Assembly: GCF_000496835.1 (NCBI RefSeq)
Contig: NZ_KI543238.1
Location: 1 to 64,000 of the forward strand
DNA: 64,000 nucleotides
Direction of reading: 5' to 3'
Origin: Thalassobacillus devorans MSP14
Lineage (GTDB): Bacteria; Bacillota; Bacilli; Bacillales; Halobacillaceae
The notes below the pieces were generated by a model. That model saw only the letters and a program-made list of their open reading frames with translations. It had not been told where the DNA came from and searched no databases. Both the position numbers and the translations under genes were made by a program. Position 1 is the stretch's first letter. Every line of letters starts with the position of its first letter. Below are positions 53,975 to 61,497 of the stretch, piece by piece.

Positions 53975-54003
53975 TCCTCCTCCATATATTAGATGGAGGA
54001 GGA
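53975..54003 (+). terminator. Terminator of the decayed cop operon
   Basis: An 11-bp perfect stem TCCTCCTCCAT / ATGGAGGAGGA around ATATTAG. Confidence 0.75.
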
Positions 54004-54252
54004 ATATTTATATGATTGAGTCATAATTGGTATCTTTAAGCAGACCTAACCACATTGTTATTATAAAAAAGGTTGCCTGCACATTCCGCAGGTTCGGGCC
54101 CGTTATGGGTGACCAAACGAAGTCATATATCTGTGCAAGTCCGTATAAAAAGACAACCTGTCTTAATCCAATAGGATTGGCAATAATGAAAAGCATTCAT
54201 ATGATATAAATAAAGTTGCATTAGTGCAAAAAACAACCAAAAGTTAAAAGGT

Positions 54253-54675
54253 ATGGTGCAATACAAAAGGGATGGCACTATAATCTGCCGAATTAACTTA
54301 CTAGCGGAAGCGGTGATTATCATTTGTATATCTACTAACTTTATCGAACAGGAAGCATATAAATACTATGAAGAAATACAAAAAAACTCCCTATATGAAT
54401 TGGTGAATGCAAATAGGGCCGAAAGTAATTATGCTAGGGAAACAGACGGTGTCTACGCAGTGATAACTAAAGTAACATTAAAGGGCGAGGACGGTGCCTT
54501 TTATCCGATCGCCCCTAATCCGAACGGTTTAAAATTTGCCAAAAAAGAGATCACCTACAAAGAATATAAAAAACTGCAAAATAAAGAAACCCGGAACGCT
54601 TTTATAACTTTCGCTGGAATAGTTTTCTTTTTAGTTGCTGTGATGGTTACAACAGCGCAGTACTTTACTTGGTAA
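54253..54675 (+). CDS. Hypothetical protein with C-terminal membrane helix
   Basis: A possible 140-residue protein. The first 30 residues are mixed and hydrophobic (AEAVIIICIST), the middle (YYEEIQKNSLYELVNANRAESNYARET) is helical and charged, and the C-terminus holds a membrane helix (ITFAGIVFFLVAVMVTTAQYF). No family is recognised and the ribosome site (AAAAGG) is weak, so the true start could be a later codon or the gene may be a fragment. A terminator for the opposite gene follows. Confidence 0.4.
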   Translation: MVQYKRDGTIICRINLLAEAVIIICISTNFIEQEAYKYYEEIQKNSLYELVNANRAESNYARETDGVYAVITKVTLKGEDGAFYPIAPNPNGLKFAKKEITYKEYKKLQNKETRNAFITFAGIVFFLVAVMVTTAQYFTW

Positions 54676-54680
54676 ATAAA

Positions 54681-54719
54681 AAAACTGGAGGGTGTTATGA
54701 AAAAACAACCTCCAGTTTT
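54681..54719 (-). terminator. Terminator of spoIIP
   Basis: AAAACTGGAGG pairs with CCTCCAGTTTT; the minus strand continues in T residues. Confidence 0.85.
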
Positions 54720-54721
54720 CA

Positions 54722-55885
54722 TCAATTGGACCTTGCATCGACTGGTTCCGCATCTCCATAATAGTACTCGGAAAATACCTCAGCAAATGCTTCGATGGAA
54801 TTATATAATTCGGTGAGGTTATTATCAACTCCTCCAAACTCCAGTAACATCGCCCGCTCAGTTAAATCCTGGTTGTAAACACCGTTGCCTTCCATCTTCG
54901 TTTTAATAAATACCCCGCGACTGATTCCTGGGTAATGCCGTTCAAGTTCGGTATTGATTTCTGTTGCTATTGCAAGGTTTTTTTCAAAGTTCTCATTTTC
55001 TTTTCCTACGATAAAAAAGAGACGGGCATAATCGACACCATTGATCGTTTCTGTTGTTATCTTTTTCGGCTGAGAGTCCCGATGAATATCAATCAGATAC
55101 GTCAAACGGTCATCCTGGGAAATGGTCTCCTTTACAAGCTCACGCGAGAACTTATAGGAGTGATTATAATTCCATCCTCTATCTTTTAAGCCTTTGGTCA
55201 CATCCGTGGTATCATGTTCGACACCAACACCTCTCAGTTCCAGCTCCTGTTTCAGCTTACTGCCAACAGCAACCACATTAGCATTATTATTCGTGCTCGC
55301 TGCGTCACCGTTTACATCCCCCTGCAACAACGGGTTGAATGCTTCCCAGCTATGGGAGTGATAAATAAGAACCGATTTGTCTTCGATTGCCGGCGCTTCC
55401 CTTTCTTCCTTATCCTTGTCTTCCTTGGCAGCGTCCAATTCTTCCTGGTTCACTTCCCGACTGTTCAATTCTGTCTCACTTGGCGGAGGTGATTCAATCG
55501 GCAGGTTACTGATATTTGTCCCCTTCCCTGCAATCGCGATCTCTGTATGATAGTTTCCGAGACCCGGGATTTCCCTTCCCAGCAAAGTACGGATATCCCC
55601 CAGCTCCACATTCATTGCTGTTTTCAGTACATCAAATTCAGTAACTATTTTATCTGGATAGTGGGACCTCAATGGAGTGATTTCCTGGGCCATCAAAAAA
55701 AGAAATGACTCACTGGGAAGGGCTTCGGAAACCGATTGGACGATAGTAGAGGACAAGTACGTTTTAAGTCCGTTGTTTGTGACTAGTATAGATAGAAGAA
55801 ATCCTGTGCAAACCATTGAAAAAAACAACCATATTAATACGCTCCCGCCCTCTCGGACATAATTACCAGGAATTTTGGGCAGCAT
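54722..55885 (-). CDS. spoIIP: Stage II sporulation protein P (SpoIIP family)
   Basis: SpoIIP is the amidase and endopeptidase partner of SpoIID and SpoIIM in engulfment, removing stem peptides from septal peptidoglycan. The 387-residue protein has an N-terminal membrane anchor, then VLIYHSHSWEAFNP, LIDIHRDSQP and LLEFGGVDNNLTE, which carry the zinc-binding His and Glu. The ATG at 55885 follows GGGAGATG. The housekeeping spoIIP is normally next to gpr, so this island copy is probably extra. Confidence 0.9.
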   Translation of the reverse strand: MLPKIPGNYVREGGSVLIWLFFSMVCTGFLLSILVTNNGLKTYLSSTIVQSVSEALPSESFLFLMAQEITPLRSHYPDKIVTEFDVLKTAMNVELGDIRTLLGREIPGLGNYHTEIAIAGKGTNISNLPIESPPPSETELNSREVNQEELDAAKEDKDKEEREAPAIEDKSVLIYHSHSWEAFNPLLQGDVNGDAASTNNNANVVAVGSKLKQELELRGVGVEHDTTDVTKGLKDRGWNYNHSYKFSRELVKETISQDDRLTYLIDIHRDSQPKKITTETINGVDYARLFFIVGKENENFEKNLAIATEINTELERHYPGISRGVFIKTKMEGNGVYNQDLTERAMLLEFGGVDNNLTELYNSIEAFAEVFSEYYYGDAEPVDARSN

Positions 55886-56339
55886 TTTTTCATCTCCCAC
55901 CATAACTTTTAATAGTCTAGCTTATGCAAATCTATTAAAAGACATTACTAAATGGTAGAGAGATTTTCCTGAATTCATAGAAAAAATAGTTTTTAGGATC
56001 ATGAGCATAGAAGGTATAGGATCAATGGAAGAAATGATAGTGGTCAATAAGTTATTGTAGTTACGCCTCCACTTCTTATATGGAGGTGGACAGGTTTACT
56101 TTTTATTCACAACAAGGTTTGGCAAAAGCCTTATCTGTAACCGAGGGCTGGCCAGAAAGTCAAATTCACGAGATTGAACATCCCCAGCAGTAACATAAAA
56201 TGACGAAATTTGTGTTCCGGCAATGCCTGGAAAAACCTTTGTTAAGAAGTTACATGAGTTAATTCAAACAGTGAAAACTTTTTTCAGTCATTATTCTATT
56301 TTCAAGGAGTAAACATAAAGGTAAGGAGGGATGATCGTT
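55886..56339. other. Long gene-free stretch
   Basis: A hairpin CCTCCA...TGGAGG lies at about 56066-56086. The complement of about 56120-56240 reads open (GIAGTQISSFYVTAGDVQS) without a start or ribosome site, possibly a fragment of a lost gene. Nothing else is recognised. Confidence 0.4.
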
Positions 56340-56858
56340 ATGATTCTTAAAATGATAGACTTAAGTTTAATGGCTGAACACCTGCCTGTTCATAAAGCTG
56401 AATTGGATAAATTAGCGTCGTATATATGTAACATTCAAAACACAGAGGTCAAGCAAGTAGCGACAGAACAATACATGGTCATGCGAAACCATGTGAAAGT
56501 GATGGTTGCTCTTATGAACCCGGTTCAAAATGAAAACATCGGAGTTAATGATTTACATAAATGGGAGCCTGTTGAAATAAACTGTCATCAGAGCTCTATA
56601 GGAATCAGTCAGGATGATATGCTTATAGAACTTGCAGCTTCTGCCGAAACGATGGCTAATAAAAACTTCAATTCAGGATTACGGATGAAAGCTGATAATG
56701 TCCGTAATATTCATGTTCATATGGCTCTACAGCAAATGATGATCCTCAACCGTTATATAGCCTTAATGGATAAATTAACAAAAAATACAGCTCCGGAGAG
56801 TTCACGAATAGAGCAGGAGGAGACTTATCATACATTTAAAAACATGTTTAACTTTTAA
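56340..56858 (+). CDS. Spore coat protein, CotF-like
   Basis: A 172-residue protein with the Coat_F-type helical pattern (AEHLPVHKAELDKLASYICNIQNTEVKQVATEQ; NVRNIHVHMALQQMMILNRYI). Coat F proteins are small helical proteins of the spore coat. AAGGAGGG at 56323-56330 serves the ATG at 56340; one at 56331 is too close. It sits among mobile scars and has no clear tie to copper. Confidence 0.7.
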   Translation: MILKMIDLSLMAEHLPVHKAELDKLASYICNIQNTEVKQVATEQYMVMRNHVKVMVALMNPVQNENIGVNDLHKWEPVEINCHQSSIGISQDDMLIELAASAETMANKNFNSGLRMKADNVRNIHVHMALQQMMILNRYIALMDKLTKNTAPESSRIEQEETYHTFKNMFNF

Positions 56859-57110
56859 CAAGTAAAAATTTTTCACTTCCACGTACCCAAGCTTACTTTA
56901 TTACTAAAAGGGAGATATACATCATTTAATTTAAGATGACAAAATTTGTGGGGCTAGTGTTAAATCGGGAAGGTATATTGTCGCCAAATTGTTGCCCAAT
57001 TTGTTTAAAAAACCTACCAATCAATCCTATTCTAATCTAACTCTATTGGAGTAAGAACTGATAAAATAAGGTTTTATCTCAGTTCATCACTATCATTTCT
57101 ATTCAGTTGT
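56859..57110. other. Gene-free stretch before the tRNA fragment
   Basis: No gene or repeat is recognised. The AAAATTTGTG words at about 56940 resemble those near 56200, hinting at shared remnants. Confidence 0.35.
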
Positions 57111-57160
57111 CTACTTTGACAGGGTGGAGGTCGTTGGTTCGAGCCCAATCGGAATCACTA
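57111..57160 (+). pseudogene. 3' half of a tRNA-Val (GAC)
   Basis: From the anticodon arm (loop TTGACAG, anticodon GAC) through the variable loop, T arm (GTTGG-TTCGAGC-CCAAT) and 3' acceptor strand CGGAATC-A, then CTA in place of CCA. The D arm and 5' acceptor strand (expected GATTCCG) are missing. tRNA 3' halves of this kind are left at the attachment sites of integrases. Confidence 0.82.
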
Positions 57161-57173
57161 AGTTCTAAAAAGT

Positions 57174-57210
57174 CTCTGACTGTTGATGCTGCAACGGTCA
57201 GGGGCTTTTT
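57174..57210 (+). terminator. tRNA-type terminator after the tRNA-Val fragment
   Basis: CTCTGACTGTTG pairs with CAACGGTCAGGG around a short loop, then GCTTTTTATTTT. It fits a terminator carried along with the tRNA end. Confidence 0.8.
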
Positions 57211-57279
57211 ATTTTGCCCTCGGTTACTGGCATGGGGGAGCGGCGGAACTTTTACCGCCCTATTTTAATCATATACTGA

Positions 57280-57365
57280 CTTAACGCGTTCATATACCAC
57301 CCTAACTCGAAGACATACCTCCCTAACTAATGGACATACTGCCTTAACTCTAACAGATCGGTCGT
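57280..57365. repeat. Four imperfect 21-bp tandem repeats
   Basis: TAAC recurs at 57282, 57303, 57324 and 57345, exactly every 21 bases, within units like CCTAACTCGAAGACATACCTC. Read on the minus strand they give 7-residue units (VRVKAVC, PLVREVC, LRVRVVY, ERVKSVY), but no clear ribosome site or start precedes a real gene. Confidence 0.6.
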
Positions 57366-57462
57366 ACGGGGGGGAGGTAGTATGATGTCCATAAAAGAAT
57401 GGAATAGGTGAAGAAAAAGAGCGCCAGCTTTTTATAGACGAACCAAAGTAATAATACTGGCT

Positions 57463-57519
57463 AAGTGCCTGTCCTCCAACGAGTTCACACATTACTCGAG
57501 CGAGGACAGGCACTTTTTT
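57463..57519 (+). terminator. Terminator upstream of copY
   Basis: AAGTGCCTGTCCTC pairs with GAGGACAGGCACTT around an inner CGAGT/ACTCG stem, then six or seven T residues. It insulates the cop promoter from upstream reading. Confidence 0.88.
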
Positions 57520-57569
57520 AATTGAAACAGACAAGAACTCGGGTTGAATATTAAAAAAAGCATATACTA

Positions 57570-57621
57570 TTGACAAAAATCGATTACAGTTGTAAACTTA
57601 AGTCAATCGATTACATTTGTA
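57570..57621 (+). promoter_or_regulatory. cop promoter with two CopY operators
   Basis: TTGACA (57570-57575), 17-base spacer, TAAACT (57593-57598). Two cop boxes flank it: TACAGTTGTA (57585-57594), inside the spacer, and TACATTTGTA (57612-57621). Both match TACANNTGTA. CopY bound with zinc would repress; Cu(I) would release it. Confidence 0.9.
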
Positions 57622-57641
57622 AACAAAATGGAGGTATTCCA

Positions 57642-58097
57642 ATGGCCATAGAAGAAAAGACAGAGATTACGGAATCGGAATGGGAAGTCATGCGTGTTGT
57701 ATGGACGCTTGAAAAAGCTACAAGTAAAGATATCATTCATGTTTTACAGGAAAAAAAAGATTGGAAGCCGGCGACTGCCAAGACATTTATTGGACGGCTC
57801 GTGAAAAAAGGCATCCTGAATACGGAGCCTAAGGGAAATAAATATATTTATTCAGCTGCCATTAGTGAAGAAGATAGTGTGAAAAGTGTAACGGATCGTC
57901 TTTTCGATCAAATATGCAGCAAAGCTGTAGGGAAAACAATTGCCGACATGATTGCAGAAGCTACATTAAGTTATAAAGATATCGAACTGCTGGAAACTGC
58001 TTTAGAAAAGAAGAAAGATGAGGCAGTCGACGAAGTGGCCTGTAATTGTGTGCCAGGTCAATGTAAATGTAGAGAAAACCACAACATGAATTGCTAA
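57642..58097 (+). CDS. copY: Copper-responsive repressor CopY
   Basis: A 151-residue BlaI/MecI-type winged-helix repressor. The DNA-binding half holds ITESEWEVMRVVWTLEKATSKDI and the C-terminal tail has CNCVPGQCKC, the CxCx4CxC motif that binds Zn(II) or two Cu(I) and switches DNA binding. The ATG at 57642 follows GGAGGTA; upstream in-frame codons overlap the operators. It lies 27 bases before copA. Confidence 0.95.
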   Translation: MAIEEKTEITESEWEVMRVVWTLEKATSKDIIHVLQEKKDWKPATAKTFIGRLVKKGILNTEPKGNKYIYSAAISEEDSVKSVTDRLFDQICSKAVGKTIADMIAEATLSYKDIELLETALEKKKDEAVDEVACNCVPGQCKCRENHNMNC

Positions 58098-58124
58098 CAG
58101 CAGGAATAAAGGAGTGAAGACCGT

Positions 58125-60581
58125 ATGGAAAAGACTTTGAATATAGAAGGAATGACGTGTGCATCATGCGCACAATCCGTTGAAAAATCGACCGGCAAGC
58201 TGCAAGGTGTGAACGAAGCAAGCGTCAACCTTGCTACCGAAAAGTTGAAAGTGGATTATGATGAAAGCACGGTTTCTCTGGAAGAAATATATGGAGCCGT
58301 GGAACAGGCTGGATACAAAGCGTTGACAGATACGGAAACCAAGACGTTCAACGTCGAAGGGATGACGTGTGCATCATGCGTTCAATCGGTAGAAAAAGCG
58401 ACGAGGAAGATCGAAGGCGTCATCGAATCCAACGTAAATATGGCAACGGAAAAAATGGTCATCCAGTACGATCCAGCTTTCGTATCTGTAAAAGATATTA
58501 AAGATGCCGTAGCTGGTGCGGGCTATGAAGCGCATGAAGAGATTGATGCAACAAGCTCTGTGGATAAAGACCGAGAGAAAAAAGAGAAGCATATCAAAGA
58601 CATGTGGAGACGCTTTTGGCTGTCTGGATTATTTACCATCCCATTACTGTTGATTTCGATGGGACATATGATCGGACTGCCATTGCCAGGCTTCCTGGAC
58701 CCCGAGGTGAATCCAATCAACTTTGTCATCACACAGTTGATTCTGACCACCCCGGTGATGATTCTAGGGAAAAGCTTCTTCACCGTAGGCTTCAAGACAT
58801 TGTTCAAAGGCCATCCGAATATGGATTCTTTGATTGCATTAGGAACAAGTGCGGCTTACTTGTATAGTTTGATCGCTACGATTTTCGTGTTCATGGGAGA
58901 TCCAGGCTATACGATGAATTTATATTACGAATCAGCTGCTGTCATTTTGACATTGATTACGTTAGGGAAATATTTTGAAGCCCTATCGAAAGGAAAAACT
59001 TCAGAAGCTATAAAAAAATTGATGGGCATGGCTCCAAAAACCGCGATGGTTGTGCGAGACGGAAAAGAAGTGGAAATCTCCGTAGATGAAGTGACAGAAG
59101 GCGATATCCTGATTGTTAAACCTGGTGAAAAGATGCCGGTCGACGGTATTGTTGTCGAAGGCACGACATCCGTGGATGAGTCGATGCTGACTGGAGAAAG
59201 TGTGCCGGTCGAGAAAGCTGCAGGCGACAATGTCATCGGAGCGAGCATCAATAAAAATGGAACCATCCAGTATAAAGCTACCAAAGTAGGCAAGGATACA
59301 GCCTTATCACAAATCATTAAATTAGTGGAAGAAGCTCAGGGATCTAAAGCACCGATTGCTAAAATGGCTGATATTATTTCTGGCTATTTCGTACCGATTG
59401 TCATCGTTATATCAATCGTTTCGGGGTTAGCGTGGTACGTTGGCGGCCAGACTGGATTGTTCGCGTTTACCATTGCTATTTCTGTGTTAGTCATCGCCTG
59501 TCCTTGTGCGCTTGGTTTAGCAACTCCAACTGCAATCATGGTTGGTACCGGTAAAGGTGCGGAAAACGGTGTTTTAATCAAAAGTGGTGGAGCGCTGGAG
59601 ACGACCCACGAAATCGAAACCATTGTATTCGATAAGACGGGTACAATCACAGAAGGCAAACTGAAAGTTACGGACGTCATTCCGGCCAAGGAAGATATGT
59701 CCGAAGAAGAGTTATTGACCCTGGCGGGATCGGCTGAAAAAGGGTCGGAACATCCGCTTGGTGAAGCGATCGTACAGGGGGCAGAAGCAAACAGCCTGCC
59801 TTTTAAAAAGGTCGAAAACTTTAGCGCTATTCCTGGACATGGTATCAAAGTGACCATCGAAGACAGTAACGTCCTATTAGGAAACCGGAAGTTAATGGTT
59901 GATAACCAAATCGCTTTGGATGACTTTTCCGAGAAGTCCGATCAACTGGCCAATCAGGGGAAAACACCAATGTTCGTTGCGGTTGATGGACAGTTGGCAG
60001 GTATCATTGCAGTAGCAGACACAATCAAAAATACAAGTGTCGAAGCAATTGAAAAACTCCATGACATGGGTGTGGAAGTTGCCATGATTACTGGGGACAA
60101 CAAACTTACAGCGGCCGCAATCGCTAAACAAGTAGGAATCGACCGTGTTTTAAGTGAGGTGCTGCCGGAAGATAAAGCAGCCGAAGTGAAGAAACTGCAA
60201 GAAGAAGGAAAGAAAGTAGCAATGGTCGGTGACGGTATTAACGATGCACCTGCACTGGCCCAGGCGGATATCGGGATTGCCATTGGCTCCGGCACCGATG
60301 TTGCCATGGAATCTGCGGATATTGTTCTGATGCGAAGTGACTTAATGGATGTGCCAACAGCCGTCAACCTGAGTAAGTCGACAATCAAAAACATCAGACA
60401 AAATCTTTTCTGGGCATTCGCTTATAACGTGTCAGGCATCCCGATTGCGATGGGAATCCTGTACTTGTTCGGAGGGCCATTACTGAACCCGATGATTGCA
60501 GCGGCGGCGATGAGTTTCAGTTCCGTCTCTGTCCTGCTTAACGCATTACGTTTGAAAAAATTCAAACCTTCTACTGTTTAA
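58125..60581 (+). CDS. copA: Copper-exporting P-type ATPase CopA
   Basis: An 818-residue P1B-1 ATPase exporting Cu(I). Two N-terminal HMA domains (MTCASCAQS near 9, MTCASCVQS near 77) receive copper; the membrane site is CPC ([12 protein letters not shown]). [15 protein letters not shown] in EHPLGEA, and [10 protein letters not shown] are intact, so it should be active. No copZ chaperone gene follows. AAAGGAG precedes the ATG. Confidence 0.97.
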   Translation: MEKTLNIEGMTCASCAQSVEKSTGKLQGVNEASVNLATEKLKVDYDESTVSLEEIYGAVEQAGYKALTDTETKTFNVEGMTCASCVQSVEKATRKIEGVIESNVNMATEKMVIQYDPAFVSVKDIKDAVAGAGYEAHEEIDATSSVDKDREKKEKHIKDMWRRFWLSGLFTIPLLLISMGHMIGLPLPGFLDPEVNPINFVITQLILTTPVMILGKSFFTVGFKTLFKGHPNMDSLIALGTSAAYLYSLIATIFVFMGDPGYTMNLYYESAAVILTLITLGKYFEALSKGKTSEAIKKLMGMAPKTAMVVRDGKEVEISVDEVTEGDILIVKPGEKMPVDGIVVEGTTSVDESMLTGESVPVEKAAGDNVIGASINKNGTIQYKATKVGKDTALSQIIKLVEEAQGSKAPIAKMADIISGYFVPIVIVISIVSGLAWYVGGQTGLFAFTIAISVLVIACPCALGLATPTAIMVGTGKGAENGVLIKSGGALETTHEIETIVFDKTGTITEGKLKVTDVIPAKEDMSEEELLTLAGSAEKGSEHPLGEAIVQGAEANSLPFKKVENFSAIPGHGIKVTIEDSNVLLGNRKLMVDNQIALDDFSEKSDQLANQGKTPMFVAVDGQLAGIIAVADTIKNTSVEAIEKLHDMGVEVAMITGDNKLTAAAIAKQVGIDRVLSEVLPEDKAAEVKKLQEEGKKVAMVGDGINDAPALAQADIGIAIGSGTDVAMESADIVLMRSDLMDVPTAVNLSKSTIKNIRQNLFWAFAYNVSGIPIAMGILYLFGGPLLNPMIAAAAMSFSSVSVLLNALRLKKFKPSTV

Positions 60582-60633
60582 GTTATTAGGTGAAAAGGAA
60601 ATAGACAAAGTAGCAGAAGGAGTGTGAAAAGCA

Positions 60634-60915
60634 ATGAAAAACAACTTGGAACTTGAGCTTTATACCCGACCTACTTGCTCAGATTGTCAGGAAGCGAAAG
60701 AATATCTCGCTTCTGAGAGTATTTTATATCAGCATAAAGATGTCGGGGAAAACCCGGGTTTCGAAGAGGAGATGAAGCAGATTTCAGGCAACAGGATTGT
60801 GCCTTTGTTTGCCTTTTATAAAAAAGGGTTGTTCGGCAATAAAAAACTGGTAAAAAACTTCATAGGTTTTGAAAACAATAAAGATGAAATAAAAAGCCTG
60901 TTAAATAAAAAATGA
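60634..60915 (+). CDS. Glutaredoxin/thioredoxin-like small protein
   Basis: A 93-residue protein with a glutaredoxin-type start: ELELYTRPTCSDCQEAKEYL, CxxC at about residues 15-18, then the cis-Pro region NRIVPLFAF. It lacks a Grx GSH-binding motif in full and may be a dedicated copper or thiol partner of CopA. It follows copA by 52 bases. A broken copy lies at 53691. Confidence 0.8.
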   Translation: MKNNLELELYTRPTCSDCQEAKEYLASESILYQHKDVGENPGFEEEMKQISGNRIVPLFAFYKKGLFGNKKLVKNFIGFENNKDEIKSLLNKK

Positions 60916-60921
60916 GCTATA

Positions 60922-60953
60922 GCCTCCTCTGGGTGACAGAGGGGGCGTTTTTG
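60922..60953 (+). terminator. Terminator of the cop operon
   Basis: GCCTCCTCT pairs with AGAGGGGGC around GGGTGAC, then GTTTTTGTG. Confidence 0.82.
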
Positions 60954-61264
60954 TGTCATTTTCAATAGTCGCTACCAGAGATTATGTGGAGTAAGTTTGC
61001 CAGGTGATTTGCGCTGAATCATTACATTCGGCGTGCATGATTGCCCAACTGGCTCGAATTAACGTGGCCGAACCAGTATTTTTAGGAGTAAACTTATCTG
61101 TTGGCAAAGATATCTTTTTAAAGCATGTAAATTTAATATTGAAATCTCAATTTTTTATATACTCATATAAACATAATTTTTAAAGACAAAAAGTGTTTAT
61201 GGCTAAATTTGGCCATCTGAGTTAAGGACGCCATAATTTTATATAAATTTGTCGGGTTAAAATT
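60954..61264. other. Gene-free stretch after the cop operon
   Basis: No gene is recognised. A TGGCTAAATTTGGCCA near-palindrome lies near 61199-61214. Confidence 0.4.
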
Positions 61265-61299
61265 AAACAAAGCTGTCGCCTTATTAGGCAGCTTTGTTT
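61265..61299 (-). terminator. Terminator of the intron-interrupted gene
   Basis: AAACAAAGCTG pairs with CAGCTTTGTTT around TCGCCTTATTAGG; the minus strand continues AATTTT. It has the nested GTCGCC/GGC form noted elsewhere. Confidence 0.85.
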
Positions 61300-61300
61300 A

Positions 61301-61495
61301 TCATTCGGAAATTGATCCATCAATGGAAAAGAAAAAACCCTGGAATAGTGGCTCCAATGTTGCTATCACAAAAATTCCGTCTCCTAACACTCCTCCCCAC
61401 TGGATGAATGGCTTATTCAACGTTAGGAGTGATGGTGCTATTTTGTACCTCAGGCTGATCACTATTATCTTGAAATCGAGTCTTCCACAATTAGG
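61301..61495 (-). pseudogene. 3' part of a membrane protein gene interrupted by a group II intron
   Basis: Reading on the minus strand ends ...PFIQWGGVLGDGIFVIATLEPLFQGFFFSIDGSISE, followed by TGA TAA and at once a terminator, which marks a real C-terminus. The reading frame continues to the intron edge near 61496; the upstream part of the gene would lie past the intron and outside the window. Family not recognised. The intron is in antisense orientation, so it cannot splice from this gene's mRNA. Confidence 0.6.
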
Positions 61496-61497
61496 GG

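Noticed and set aside
54060-54200. Structured RNA near GGTTGCCTGCACATTCCGCAGG
   Set aside because: Only a short CCTGC/GCAGG hairpin can be drawn; no tRNA, riboswitch or intron end pattern fits.
57280-57365. CRISPR array
   Set aside because: Units are contiguous 21-mers without spacers, and no cas genes are present.
57265-57576. Minus-strand frame of 103 codons over the tandem repeats
   Set aside because: No ribosome site; it overlaps the copY promoter, a terminator and repeats, and its pattern follows from the 21-bp repeat.
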